A model generated the notes under the pieces. The model searched no databases and was not told the origin of the DNA. It saw only the letters and a list, made by a program, of their open reading frames with translations. Made by a program: the position numbers and the translations under genes. From contig NZ_WNJL01000050.1 of the NCBI RefSeq assembly GCF_010378095.1, positions 1 through 64,000 of the forward strand: a DNA stretch of 64,000 nt, in the 5' to 3' direction. Source of the DNA: Acidithiobacillus ferrianus. GTDB taxonomy: Bacteria; Pseudomonadota; Gammaproteobacteria; Acidithiobacillales; Acidithiobacillaceae. Below are positions 17,327 through 28,301 of this stretch, one piece after another. Each line of letters opens with the position of its first letter. The first letter of the stretch is position 1.

Positions 17327-20185
17327 TCAGGATTTCAGATTGACGGGCGCGTGCGTCTGATAACGCAGCACGTCAGGCGCAGGCTTGTCTCCGGGCAACG
17401 GCCTTATGGTCGGGAATACCGGCCAGGCACCCTCCTCTCCCGGTGCTGCCGGGTAAATCTTCACCATTAGATCATACCAGGCCGCCTGACCCGTGATCGG
17501 ATCGGAGTTCGTCAGACGCCGCTCCCCCTGTTTGACCGGTAACAACTCCGAGATCAGATGATTCATCAGGAAGCCACGAGTCGCTTCGGCGGCCTCCGGT
17601 TTCAACCCCCAGGCACCGGACTGTTTGCCGATGGCGTTCCAGGTCCATACCGTATCTTCCTGACAGCCCTCTATGAGCTTGATCTGGACACGAATTTTGC
17701 CATTGTGGCTTTCCACCCAAACCCAACTCTTGTCCTTGATGCCCATCTGCAGACCACGCTGACGGTTCATGTATAGATAATTCTGGGCGATGATCTGGCG
17801 CAGCCACGCATTCTGACTATCCCAAGAGTGATACATCATCATGGGTCGCTGGTTGACGGCGAAGAAAGGGTATTCCCTCTTGTCGATACGCTGCTGCTCC
17901 AAAGGCTCATAAAATTCGGGCAACGGATCGAAGTATGTCGCCAGGCGTTCGCGATCGATCGGGTCCTTGGGCTGCGGTCCATCGTAGAGCCCTTGCCCCG
18001 CCAGTCGAAAACGCTGGAGGGTCTCGGAATACAACTCGATGACGATGGGATCGGCGGTTGGATTAAAGCCGACACGTTGCGCGAGTTCCAGATAATCTTT
18101 GTTGGCGAAACGGTAAAACGCCATGGATTCCGGCAAGTGATACTTGAAGAATCCCTCATTCTCGATGTAGCGATCCCACTGGTTGGGATTAGGTTCACCC
18201 CGCAGATGGGTATTGCCATCGGTGCCCCGCCAACCCGCCAAAAAGCCGATACCCGGCGCCCGTTCATAGTGGATGATGAAATCTTTGTAACCGGTGAAAC
18301 GCGGTTCACCATTCTCGTGCGTGAAGGCCGGGAATTTGAGACGACCGGCGATATCGACCATCACTTCCTGCCAGGGACGCACGTTCCGATCCGGCTGGAG
18401 GATGGGGTGGCGGATGGAATCGCAAATCGCATCCGGCTCGGAAATCGGTCGATCCAACAGGGAGATGGCGTCGTAGCGTTCCAGGTAGGTAGTATCCGGC
18501 AGGATCAGGTCGCCGAAATTGACCATCTCCGAGTGGAAGGCATCGACGACCACGAGGAAAGGGATCTTGTATTCGCCGTTGTCGTCCTTGGATCTGAGCA
18601 TTTCCTGCACATTGGCCGTGTTCATGGTGGAGTTCCAGCTCATGTTGGCCATAAAGAAGATCAGCGTATCGATGGCATAAGGATCTTTGTTGACCGCGTT
18701 GGTGACGACCATGTGCATCAGGCCATGATTAGCGATGGGCGCCTCCCAGGAATATGCTTTATCGATGCGTTTGGGCCGGCCATTTTCATCAATGACCAAA
18801 TCTTCCGGCGCCGTCGGGAAGCCCAGCGGCAATGATTTAAGCGGCGTATTGGGGGCACTGTGCTGCGCGGGTTTGTTGGGCGGCGGCACAGGTTTGGGAT
18901 ATGGCGCCTTGGAACGGAAGCCGCCGGGGCAATCAATGGTGCCCAGTAAAACCTGGAGCAGATGGACCGCGCGCGCCGATTGCATGCCATTGGAGTGGGC
19001 GGAAATGCCACGCATGGCGTGCATGGAGACCGGGCGTCCGATAAACTTATCGTGCTTGCGACCCGCCCAATCAGTCCATTCGACCTCGATCTCGATGCTT
19101 TCCTTGAAAGCGACATGGGCCATTTCCAAGGCGAGACGCTCAATGGTTCCAGCGGGGATTCCCGTGATCTTACTGGCCTCCTTGGGCGAATACCGTTCGT
19201 CGAGGTAGCGCTCGGTGAGCACGGACATGACCGTGCGCACGGGCCGCCCGTCCGGTGCAGTGTATTCACCAAAGAGGGCGCCGCTTGATCCTGCCTCCAG
19301 CCCGTTGGCGAAGGCCCCCTTCTTGAGATCCCAGACCATGGGATGCCCTTCGCCATCGCGCAGGATCAGACCATCCCCTTTCTGGCCAGGCGTGTTGACG
19401 ACCAGGAAAGGGGCGTTGGTGTAGCGCAGGAGAAAATCCCAGTCGAACTGCTCGTTCTGGAGCAGCACATGGACCATGGAAAGCGCAAACAACCCGTCCG
19501 TACCCGGCTTGATGGGTATCCACTCATCGGCAATGGCCTGATAACCCGTGCGTACCGGGTTGATACCCACAAACTTGCCGCCACGGCGCTTGAGTTTCTC
19601 CAACCCGATCTTCATGGGGTTGGAGGAGTGATCCTCGGCGACACCCCAAAGCATGAAGTACTTGGTGCGTTCCCAGTCCGGGTCCCCGAACTCCCAAAAC
19701 GCGTGCCCAAGCATGTAGAGACCCGCGGTTGCCATGTTCACGGAGCAGAACCCGCCATGCGCGGACCAGTTGAGCGTACCGAACTGCTGTGCCCAGAGAC
19801 CGGTCAGGGCCTGCATCTGGTCGCGTCCGGTGAAGAAGGCGAGTTTGTTGGGATCGGTGGCGCGGATATGGGCGAGACGCTGAGTCAGAGTGTCCAGTGC
19901 TTCGTCCCAAGAAATTTCTTCAAACTCCCCTGCGCCCCGCTCCGTGCCGGGCTTGCGGCGCAGAGGATTACGCAGCTTGCCGGGGGAATATTGCTTCATG
20001 ATGCCGGCGGAACCCTTCGCACAAAGAACGCCCTGATTGATCGGGTGGTTGCGATTGCCTTGAATAAATCGCACCTTGTTGTCCTCTATCGTGACCTTGA
20101 TGCCACAGCGACAAGCACACATGTAGCAGGTGCTGTATTTGATTTCCTGCCGGTCATGGTCTTCAAATTCTGTGACGGTCGCCAC
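17327..20185 (-). CDS. soeA: molybdopterin catalytic subunit, sulfite-oxidising enzyme SoeA type
   Basis: A 952-residue molybdopterin oxidoreductase. The N-terminal 4Fe-4S motif is C20-x2-C23-x3-C27-x27-C55, followed by the molybdopterin domains and a C-terminal dinucleotide-binding domain. No twin-arginine signal is present, so it should stay in the cytoplasm, as SoeA does and DmsA does not. Length is close to Allochromatium SoeA as I recall it. Expected reaction: sulfite to sulfate with two electrons to quinone. It starts at GTG with GCGAGG upstream. Given sHdr in the same window, which yields sulfite, the role is well supported by context, but a related polysulfide or thiosulfate enzyme cannot be excluded. 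Confidence 0.78.
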   Translation of the reverse strand: MATVTEFEDHDRQEIKYSTCYMCACRCGIKVTIEDNKVRFIQGNRNHPINQGVLCAKGSAGIMKQYSPGKLRNPLRRKPGTERGAGEFEEISWDEALDTLTQRLAHIRATDPNKLAFFTGRDQMQALTGLWAQQFGTLNWSAHGGFCSVNMATAGLYMLGHAFWEFGDPDWERTKYFMLWGVAEDHSSNPMKIGLEKLKRRGGKFVGINPVRTGYQAIADEWIPIKPGTDGLFALSMVHVLLQNEQFDWDFLLRYTNAPFLVVNTPGQKGDGLILRDGEGHPMVWDLKKGAFANGLEAGSSGALFGEYTAPDGRPVRTVMSVLTERYLDERYSPKEASKITGIPAGTIERLALEMAHVAFKESIEIEVEWTDWAGRKHDKFIGRPVSMHAMRGISAHSNGMQSARAVHLLQVLLGTIDCPGGFRSKAPYPKPVPPPNKPAQHSAPNTPLKSLPLGFPTAPEDLVIDENGRPKRIDKAYSWEAPIANHGLMHMVVTNAVNKDPYAIDTLIFFMANMSWNSTMNTANVQEMLRSKDDNGEYKIPFLVVVDAFHSEMVNFGDLILPDTTYLERYDAISLLDRPISEPDAICDSIRHPILQPDRNVRPWQEVMVDIAGRLKFPAFTHENGEPRFTGYKDFIIHYERAPGIGFLAGWRGTDGNTHLRGEPNPNQWDRYIENEGFFKYHLPESMAFYRFANKDYLELAQRVGFNPTADPIVIELYSETLQRFRLAGQGLYDGPQPKDPIDRERLATYFDPLPEFYEPLEQQRIDKREYPFFAVNQRPMMMYHSWDSQNAWLRQIIAQNYLYMNRQRGLQMGIKDKSWVWVESHNGKIRVQIKLIEGCQEDTVWTWNAIGKQSGAWGLKPEAAEATRGFLMNHLISELLPVKQGERRLTNSDPITGQAAWYDLMVKIYPAAPGEEGAWPVFPTIRPLPGDKPAPDVLRYQTHAPVNLKS

Positions 20186-20362
20186 CTCGTACCTCGCGTT
20201 CTCGATACACCAAACATGGGAAATCCGACATTGCGGAAATGGTGGCGGAGCAGTGGTGATAAAGCAAGTCAGCGTTTTTGATTTTGTAATAAATAGCGCT
20301 TATTTGCTTTGTGCCCGACACGGTGATTAGTTATGGACCTTCAATCCAAGGAGACCCCCCTC

Positions 20363-20668
20363 ATGATTCGCGACGATTTCAAGGAGCATTCGCGCATTAC
20401 CGTTACCTGGAAGGATAAGGATGGTAAGCTGCGCCCCGGCAACTTTTACGTCTATACCTTACTCAAGGATGCCATGATCGTGCGCGCCACGGACAAAGAT
20501 GGTCTGCTGCGTAAACTTTCCTTCAGCGACGTGTTGCGCGTGGTGAAATTTCAGGACGTGGCACCGCAGGATCGCTACCTGATCCCCAGCGAGATCCTGA
20601 AAGAGGCGAATTGGAAGGATCGAGAGGTGATGATGCGTTACAGTTCTTCACCACATCACGGCAAGTAA
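20363..20668 (+). CDS. hypothetical protein, 101 residues, between soe and moaC
   Basis: A soluble protein without signal peptide, charged throughout (many Lys/Asp in RITVTWKDKDGKLRPGN). The strand-rich N-terminal half suggests a small beta-fold. AAGGAG is properly spaced before the ATG at 20363, favouring this over the in-frame ATG at 20333. It is divergent from soeA and convergent with moaC (8-base gap), so it has its own promoter. I do not recognise the family. Confidence 0.65.
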   Translation: MIRDDFKEHSRITVTWKDKDGKLRPGNFYVYTLLKDAMIVRATDKDGLLRKLSFSDVLRVVKFQDVAPQDRYLIPSEILKEANWKDREVMMRYSSSPHHGK

Positions 20669-20675
20669 ACATCCG

Positions 20676-21173
20676 TCAGGCGGATGACGGACCTCGCTCC
20701 CAGAGACCGCTTTCTCCGCCCTCTTTCCGCAACAGGCCGATGTTCCGCATGGACATCCCGCGATCTATGGCTTTGCACATGTCATAGATCGTGAGCAATC
20801 CCACAGAAACGGCGGTGAGTGCCTCCATTTCAACACCGGTCTGACCGGCGCAACGCACCTCGGCATGACAAACGATCCGCGCGGGATCATGCGCCGGCAT
20901 CAACTCGACCTCGACGCCCGTCAGGAGCAGCGGGTGTGCCAAAGGGATCAGTTCCCATGTCCTTTTGGTGGCCTGAATGGCCGCAATGCGGGCCACACCC
21001 AGCACATCCCCCTTTCCCATCCGTCCGGACTCTATGCATTCCAACGTTGCCGCCGCCATGACGATCTCCCCCACCGCCCATGCCGCCCGTATGGTCACCG
21101 CCTTTTCACCAACGTCGACCATGCGCGCTTCACCAAGCACGTTAAAATGATTGAGACGATCAAGATCTGACAT
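20676..21173 (-). CDS. moaC: cyclic pyranopterin monophosphate synthase MoaC
   Basis: A 165-residue enzyme converting the MoaA product to cyclic pyranopterin monophosphate. Typical segments are [14 protein letters not shown], the [18 protein letters not shown] core and [11 protein letters not shown] with the catalytic lysine. AAGGAG precedes the chosen ATG at 21173; the in-frame extension upstream overlaps the divergent gene and is not needed. Confidence 0.95.
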   Translation of the reverse strand: MSDLDRLNHFNVLGEARMVDVGEKAVTIRAAWAVGEIVMAAATLECIESGRMGKGDVLGVARIAAIQATKRTWELIPLAHPLLLTGVEVELMPAHDPARIVCHAEVRCAGQTGVEMEALTAVSVGLLTIYDMCKAIDRGMSMRNIGLLRKEGGESGLWERGPSSA

Positions 21174-21228
21174 GGATCTGGCACTCCTTTTGCTTGAGAC
21201 TAAAAACACCTGCGACTCAGGAACAGTC

Positions 21229-22758
21229 ATGACCCTTCCCAAGCATCTCTGGCTGTGGATGATTCTCTGCTTTTCCAGTATCTCTGCGCAAGCCGACCTG
21301 CGCTTTCTGCTGCCACCGGTCAGCAGCCCGGCAGTGATGTACGCCGCGTTCACGCCGCTCGCCCAGTATCTGAGTCGAGCGGTGGGCCAGAAGGTCACCC
21401 TCAGCTTCAGCGCCAATCTGCAAAACTTTTATAATGAAGCCGAAAAGCCGACGGCGCAGATCGCCCTGTTCTGCCCGATTTCCTATATTCGCACCGCCCA
21501 TACCGAAGCCTACCAACCATTGGTTGGGGTAATACCCAGGCCCGGAGGGAATCATAGTGTGATCGTCGTGCGCAAGGATAGCGCCATACACACGATCCTC
21601 CAGCTCCGTAATCAGAGTTTCGTGATGGGGGATCCGGCCTGCGCGGCTTCATCGTTGATTCCTTTGTCGCTCTTCCATGAAGTGGGACTCACGCGCAAAA
21701 GTTTCAGTACCTTTCGCCAGAGCGGCTCCGACCAAAGTGCCCTGATGGACGTGGCCGCACGCTTCTACGATGCGACGGCCGTGGCAGAAAACGTGGCCGC
21801 GCCTTACTTGCGTTCAGGTAGTTTGCGCGTCATCGCTCACGCCGATGTCGGGCCAGGCGACCTGTTGGCGGCCTCTTCCGAGGTCCCGGCGGCGGTGCGG
21901 TCGCGTCTGACCGCCGCTTTCTTACAGGTGCATCGGACCGATCCGGCCGTCATCCGCGCGTTGGGTGGGCTGGCCGCGGGCTTTCAGCCTGTCAGTGATG
22001 CAGACTACGATGTGCTGCGCACACTCTATAAGGACATACACGGCGTTGCCTTGAATCCCAAGGTGAAACAAAAGACTTTGACCCTCGGCATTCCACCCAC
22101 ATTTACTCCCCTCTCCACTTATCGCATTTTTGCGCCGCTACGCGCAGCATTGTCTCAAATCACCCATCGCCCCGTTCAAATGGTGATACCGCGCAATGAA
22201 AGCGCTTATGTTGCGGATGGACGTAAAGGCCGGTTTGACTTCGCACTGCTCACGCCCAAAATGGTACCTGCGGAAAGGAATTGGATGATCCCATTGGCAG
22301 AATCTGTGCCATACAAAAACACTCAAGGGCTGGCCATCATCGCGCGCAGGACCCCGAAGGGGATCCAGCCCGAGTTGCCCGATCCGCTGTCGGTCGCCTA
22401 TGCCAGTCCCTATTGCGGCGGGAAATCCCTTGCGGCGGAAAGACTGCGCAAACTCGCCGGCGGTCGCACCATCGTTTGGTTGGCCGTGGGGTCGGAGCGC
22501 GCCGTACTCACCTACCTGGCCGATGGAAAGGCGCAGTTGGGTGTTGCCCGGGTAGCAACCATCACCGCTCTGGAAAAGGAATTGCCCGGAACCTGGTCTA
22601 TAATACAAGGCGTGGGGGATGCACCCACCTGGGTATTGGCCGCCAACCGACGATTACCCGTGGCGTTGCGCAACCATGTGGAGAGAAAAGTCCTGACATT
22701 ACCGGCGAATGCCATGAGCGGCATGGGCTTCCAGAACTTTAGTTCGCCCAAACCGTGA
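21229..22758 (+). CDS. tandem PhnD-like periplasmic binding protein
   Basis: A 509-residue secreted protein with a signal peptide (about 19 residues, ending AQA). It holds two successive PhnD/phosphonate-type binding domains: one begins at [21 protein letters not shown], the second near residue 285 at [21 protein letters not shown], each opening with the same motif. Such proteins bind small oxyanions or osmolytes and can act as sensors. The next gene, a histidine kinase, begins at a GTG overlapping the stop codon, and an NtrC-type regulator follows. No ABC permease is present, so sensing rather than uptake is likely. The ligand is unknown; a sulfur oxyanion is a reasonable guess given the context. 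Confidence 0.72.
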   Translation: MTLPKHLWLWMILCFSSISAQADLRFLLPPVSSPAVMYAAFTPLAQYLSRAVGQKVTLSFSANLQNFYNEAEKPTAQIALFCPISYIRTAHTEAYQPLVGVIPRPGGNHSVIVVRKDSAIHTILQLRNQSFVMGDPACAASSLIPLSLFHEVGLTRKSFSTFRQSGSDQSALMDVAARFYDATAVAENVAAPYLRSGSLRVIAHADVGPGDLLAASSEVPAAVRSRLTAAFLQVHRTDPAVIRALGGLAAGFQPVSDADYDVLRTLYKDIHGVALNPKVKQKTLTLGIPPTFTPLSTYRIFAPLRAALSQITHRPVQMVIPRNESAYVADGRKGRFDFALLTPKMVPAERNWMIPLAESVPYKNTQGLAIIARRTPKGIQPELPDPLSVAYASPYCGGKSLAAERLRKLAGGRTIVWLAVGSERAVLTYLADGKAQLGVARVATITALEKELPGTWSIIQGVGDAPTWVLAANRRLPVALRNHVERKVLTLPANAMSGMGFQNFSSPKP

Positions 22759-24320
22759 GCCGTTCCTTCAAGAACGCTCAGGTTTCGGCGAGGAGCGCGC
22801 CGCCGCCGCCGCGGGAAATAGGTTGGTCGCACCGCTCCTGGGTACGCGGCATGACCCGGTCTTATGTCGCGATGGTGCATCCCATCTCGCAGTTTTGGCG
22901 GAGTATGACCTGGCGCGCCAAGAGCATGGCCTTTGTGCTCCTGCTGGTGGCCCTTATTTATCTCCTGATTTCCATTTTTCTATATACCTCCGTACGTACG
23001 GATCTGACCAGTCAGGTGCAAACCGAACTGATGCGTCTGACCCAGAATCTGGCCAGCGACGCTGCGGATCCACTGCTCCTCAAGGATGGCGGCAAACTCA
23101 GCAAGCTGGCCAACTCCAATAATCCCTTGGTGCGCTCGGTCGTGGTGGTCAACCATCTAGGCGTCATCGTCGCCAGCAAGCATATCGCGCAACTGGGACA
23201 GACCATCCAGCGGCCACTGCCCGAGGCGGCGAACCATCAGAACGACCAGTTTATGGCCCCCATTCTCGCGGACGGACATCGCCTCGGGGCCGTCTGGGTG
23301 AACAGCGATCGCCAGCAGATTGCCGAACTCGTCAACCAGCGGCTGAATCGCACGACCAGTCGCCTGTTGATACTCGGTTTGATTACGGCTTTGCTGGGTC
23401 TGCTGGGCGCCTACCTGGTGAGTCTGGCGATGACGCGCCCGGTACTGCGACTCCTGGGCGAGATCGAGAACATGGAAGCACGACTGGGCCTTGAGGAGCG
23501 TCCGGCGGCATCGCGTCAACCGCCCTTATCCGGTGATGAACTGCATCGCCTGGAGCGCGCATTCCGCCTGACGGAACAACGCCTCAAGGAACATCTCATG
23601 GAACTTCGGCAACTGCATCAACGCCAACAGGCCATGCAATGCATGGCCACCATCGGTGAAATGTCGGCGCAAGTGGCGCACGAGATTCGCAATGCCTTGT
23701 CTTCGCTGCGGGGCGCCGCGCGTTATCTGGTACGCTATGGGAATGAGGAAAATCAAGGGGATTTTATTCGTATCATCGAAGAGGAGGTCCAGCGTCTCTA
23801 TGACATGACCCAGGGTTTTCTTGATTTTGGCAGACCCTACGCCGCCGCGCCGGTGGACATGGAGATCCGCAGCTTGCTGGAACGCAGCGTACAGCGCCAC
23901 ACCGCCGATCTGGAGGCAAAGGCCATCGCCATTTCCGTGGATTGCCCCGCGTCGCTGCACGCGCTGCTGGACCCATCGCTGATCGGGCAGGCGCTCAGCA
24001 ACCTCCTTCTCAATGCCATCGACGCTCTGCCGCCAACCGGTGGTCACATCCATCTGTACGCGGAGTCGCTGCCGCACTACCAGCTCAATATCGGCGTTCG
24101 CGATAACGGTCCAGGTATACCCGATGAGAAACGCGACACCATTTTCAAACCTTACGTCACCACAAAAACCAAGGGCAGCGGTCTCGGGCTGGCCGTGGTC
24201 ACCAAGATCATGATGGTGCATGATGGCGGGGTGGAACTACGCACCACGGCAACCGGTGCGGATTTTGTCTTGCATTTGCCGTTGCGTCTCCCCTCTCCGG
24301 TCGAAAATAGGCTAAGTTAG
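22755..24320 (+). CDS. membrane sensor histidine kinase
   Basis: A 521-residue kinase. Transmembrane helices at about 58-78 and 203-223 enclose a periplasmic domain of about 125 residues. A HAMP-like linker follows, then a phosphoacceptor helix with His309 (AHEIRNALSSLRG, the NtrB-like form) and an ATPase domain with N-box (NLLLNAIDALP), DNGPGIP and GSGLGLA. The start is uncertain: GTG at 22755 overlaps the previous stop, but the first 50 residues are poorly typical and an ATG further in is possible. Together with the preceding binding protein and the following regulator it makes a three-part sensory system. Confidence 0.88.
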   Translation: MSRSFKNAQVSARSAPPPPREIGWSHRSWVRGMTRSYVAMVHPISQFWRSMTWRAKSMAFVLLLVALIYLLISIFLYTSVRTDLTSQVQTELMRLTQNLASDAADPLLLKDGGKLSKLANSNNPLVRSVVVVNHLGVIVASKHIAQLGQTIQRPLPEAANHQNDQFMAPILADGHRLGAVWVNSDRQQIAELVNQRLNRTTSRLLILGLITALLGLLGAYLVSLAMTRPVLRLLGEIENMEARLGLEERPAASRQPPLSGDELHRLERAFRLTEQRLKEHLMELRQLHQRQQAMQCMATIGEMSAQVAHEIRNALSSLRGAARYLVRYGNEENQGDFIRIIEEEVQRLYDMTQGFLDFGRPYAAAPVDMEIRSLLERSVQRHTADLEAKAIAISVDCPASLHALLDPSLIGQALSNLLLNAIDALPPTGGHIHLYAESLPHYQLNIGVRDNGPGIPDEKRDTIFKPYVTTKTKGSGLGLAVVTKIMMVHDGGVELRTTATGADFVLHLPLRLPSPVENRLS

Positions 24321-24350
24321 AGGGCATTGAAAGTCAGCAGCGAGTGGTCC

Positions 24351-25721
24351 ATGGCAAACCCCGTATTGATTGTAGAGGACGAAAAAAATCTGCGTCGCGT
24401 ACTCGTCGCAGTCCTGGAGGCGGAGGGTTACCCGACCATCACGGCGGAAAATGCCGAAGAAGCGCTGGACAGGATACGGACCGAGCATCCCGCCCTGGTT
24501 CTGACGGATCAGCGCCTGCCCGGCCTGTCGGGGACGGATCTGCTGCGCCGGATCAAGGAGGCGCACCCGGAAATCCCGGTCATCATCTCCACGGCCTATG
24601 GAGAAATCGAACAGGCCGTGGAAGCCATCAAGGCCGGCGCGGAGCATTACCTCACCAAGCCAGTCGATGAAGGCGAACTCATTGCCCTCATTCGCCAGAC
24701 TTTGGGTCGGCATGGGAAATCCCTACCCCCATTGCGCCAGGAGCCGCGCCGGTATGGCCTGATCGGCGTGAGCCGCGCCACCGAGACGCTGCTGGAGACC
24801 ATCAATCTGGTTGCGCCCGCGCCATCGAACGTGCTCATTACCGGAGAGTCCGGCACCGGGAAAGAACTGGTCGCACGCGCGCTGCATCAAGCATCGTCGC
24901 GGGCCGAACAGCCTTTTATCGCCTTCAACTGCGGCGCCATTCCCCTGGAGTTGGTGGAAAGTGAGATTTTTGGTTACGAGCGCGGTGCTTTCACCGGCGC
25001 CACTCGGGCCCAGGCGGGCAAACTGGAAATGGCGGCCAGCGGCACGCTCTTCCTCGATGAGGTGGGAGACATGCCACTGCCCATGCAGGTCAAATTGTTA
25101 CGTGCCTTGCAGGAACGGGAATTTACCCGCCTCGGCACCCATCAACCTCAACGCCTCGCGGCCCGCATCGTCGCCGCCACGCATGTGGATCTTGCGAAAG
25201 CGGTCAGTGAAGGACGCTTTCGTGAGGATCTGTACTATCGCCTCAACGTAATTCCGCTCCATATCCCGCCGTTGCGGCAGCGCCGGGCCGATATCGCGCC
25301 TTTGGTGCATCATTTTCTGCGGCAAATTTGCATGGTTATCGGCCGAAGTACGGTGATCACCATCGCCCCGGATGCCCTGACCGTTCTGGAGGCGTACGAT
25401 TGGCCGGGAAACATCCGTCAACTCGAAAATCTCCTGGAAAGGATGGTGGTCCTCAATCGTCATGGACACCTCCAGCGCAGCGACCTACCCGCCGAAATCG
25501 CCCAGCAGCAATGCGATAACATATTCTCCGCCGCCACGAATCCCTTCGACCTGCCGGCACTCGAGCGCCAAACCGTACTCAGCGCCCTTGAAAAGACCCG
25601 GTTCAACCAGAGCCAGGCGGCAGTCCTCCTGGGCATTAGCCGTAAACAACTGCGCACCAAAATGAAAAATATCGGGCTCCTGGGTGATCAGGAGGGTGAA
25701 GACGACACCCTAGACAGCTGA
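24351..25721 (+). CDS. sigma54-dependent response regulator (NtrC family)
   Basis: A 456-residue regulator. The receiver domain has the acidic pair near residues 10-11 and the phosphorylated Asp53 (LVLTDQRLPG), with KP at about 103. The AAA+ domain has Walker A GESGTGKE at 165-172 and the sigma54-contact loop GAFTGA at 212-217. A Fis-type helix-turn-helix (QSQAAVLLGISRKQLR) ends the protein. It should activate sigma54 promoters in response to the kinase encoded 30 bases upstream. Similar pairs regulate tetrathionate or thiosulfate genes in acidithiobacilli, but the target here cannot be read from the sequence. Confidence 0.92.
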   Translation: MANPVLIVEDEKNLRRVLVAVLEAEGYPTITAENAEEALDRIRTEHPALVLTDQRLPGLSGTDLLRRIKEAHPEIPVIISTAYGEIEQAVEAIKAGAEHYLTKPVDEGELIALIRQTLGRHGKSLPPLRQEPRRYGLIGVSRATETLLETINLVAPAPSNVLITGESGTGKELVARALHQASSRAEQPFIAFNCGAIPLELVESEIFGYERGAFTGATRAQAGKLEMAASGTLFLDEVGDMPLPMQVKLLRALQEREFTRLGTHQPQRLAARIVAATHVDLAKAVSEGRFREDLYYRLNVIPLHIPPLRQRRADIAPLVHHFLRQICMVIGRSTVITIAPDALTVLEAYDWPGNIRQLENLLERMVVLNRHGHLQRSDLPAEIAQQQCDNIFSAATNPFDLPALERQTVLSALEKTRFNQSQAAVLLGISRKQLRTKMKNIGLLGDQEGEDDTLDS

Positions 25722-25809
25722 CCGGGGGATAAAACGGACCATACCCTCCTCTGGGGTGATCCTTGCGCGCAACAAGCACCGCAGGCATCCAAACGCGAAT
25801 GTCGTGGCT

Positions 25810-26968
<1,159 letters not shown>

Positions 26969-26991
26969 GCCGGCGGCTTTTCTGGACCATT

Positions 26992-27828
26992 ATGCCTGCA
27001 CTGTTTTTCCCCCACCGCTACCCACCCCTCCTCCGCGTAGCGGTACTGAGCCTACTGACGGTATTCCTTACCGTTTTCAGTGAGAGGCACCCTGGGCTGC
27101 GCAATGTGGGTTTGACCATGGCCTATCCTGTACAATGGGCCAACCTGCAAGGCGCCAATGCCTGGCAGCAGGCAGCGCGTTTTCTCCAGAGTCGCGCGGC
27201 GCTGGCGTCGGAAAATGCGCGCCTGCGCGCGGAACTCGCTCAAGCGCAGCCCGACTTGCTACAGGCAAAAATTCTGCGCGTTGAGAACCGCCAACTGCTG
27301 GCCCTGCTCGACAGCATCCCTCAGCCCCCCGGGAAAGTCGCGGTGGCACAAGTCATCGCCCAGAATTTCTCCCCCAGCAATCAGTCGATAACGGTCGACA
27401 TGGGAGCGCGCAACGGCGTCTTCGTGGGACAACCGGTGCTGGCCGCGGGAGGGGTTGCGGGGCAAGTCGTCAGTGTCTCACCCATGAGCAGCCAGGTAGC
27501 CCTGCTTTCTGATCTGGGCAGCAGCATCCCCGTGCAACCCGTAGGCTCGGACCTGCCCCTCCTCGTGGATGGGGAGGGCAACCTTCATCAACTCATCATT
27601 CCTTTTCAAGCACGCGATACGGCGCTGAAACGGGGGGATCGACTGGTCACCTCCGGTCTGGGTGGTCGCTATCCACCGGGGCTCATGGTCGGCACCATCA
27701 CCGCTATCGTCCGTAATGGCGATCAGCCATTTGCCCAGATTGCGGTACAACCGGCGGTGCGATTAGGGCGACTGAGTACCGTGCTGATGTTATGGAGCGG
27801 CCCGCCATCACGGCCGACCGCGCCATGA
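26992..27828 (+). CDS. mreC: rod-shape-determining protein MreC
   Basis: About 278 residues: a short cytoplasmic N-terminus, one membrane helix (LLRVAVLSLLTVFLTVF), a coiled coil around residues 50-95 (rich in Ala, Leu, Arg and Glu) and the periplasmic beta domain. It links MreB filaments to wall synthases. The start is uncertain: a TTG at 26965 overlaps the mreB stop, while the ATG at 26992 gives the more typical N-terminus. Confidence 0.92.
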   Translation: MPALFFPHRYPPLLRVAVLSLLTVFLTVFSERHPGLRNVGLTMAYPVQWANLQGANAWQQAARFLQSRAALASENARLRAELAQAQPDLLQAKILRVENRQLLALLDSIPQPPGKVAVAQVIAQNFSPSNQSITVDMGARNGVFVGQPVLAAGGVAGQVVSVSPMSSQVALLSDLGSSIPVQPVGSDLPLLVDGEGNLHQLIIPFQARDTALKRGDRLVTSGLGGRYPPGLMVGTITAIVRNGDQPFAQIAVQPAVRLGRLSTVLMLWSGPPSRPTAP

Positions 27829-28301
27829 TGATCATCGCTCTGGTGTTCGGTTTCTTCATCGCCCTATCGGCGGAAACTGTCCCTCTTGGTGCGCTGTATG
27901 CGTTGCTCCACCCCGATTTCGTCACTTTGCTGCTCTTGTATTGGGCGATCAGCAACAACTCCGAACTGAGCTTCACCATCGTCTGGCTGATTGGCCTGTT
28001 TCAGGATATCGCCCTCGGTGATGTGCTGGGGGCCCAGGCCATTGCTTCGATCATTATGATCTATCTCCTCTATTCTGGCCTGGGCAGGGTTCGCAGCCTG
28101 CCTCCCTGGGAACAACTCTTCTTTGTCTTTTTGCTGCTGCTGGCGCACCGCCTAATCGTCTGGTTGTGGCAGGCTTGGGCAGGCGCCATCACCTGGCATT
28201 TTTCACTCCTGCTGGGACCATTGCTCGGCGCCTTGCTGTGGCCGCTCTTCACCTTTGCGCTCGACCACTTGCGCCACACGCTACGGCCACAACACGTATG
28301 A
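27792..28301 (+). CDS. mreD: rod-shape-determining protein MreD
   Basis: A 169-residue protein with five or six membrane helices, typical of MreD, overlapping the mreC end by 37 bases. GLFQDIALGDVLGAQA is the conserved MreD core. Its stop overlaps, as ATGA, the start of a 35-codon frame that occupies the usual place of mrdA. Confidence 0.92.
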   Translation: MERPAITADRAMMIIALVFGFFIALSAETVPLGALYALLHPDFVTLLLLYWAISNNSELSFTIVWLIGLFQDIALGDVLGAQAIASIIMIYLLYSGLGRVRSLPPWEQLFFVFLLLLAHRLIVWLWQAWAGAITWHFSLLLGPLLGALLWPLFTFALDHLRHTLRPQHV

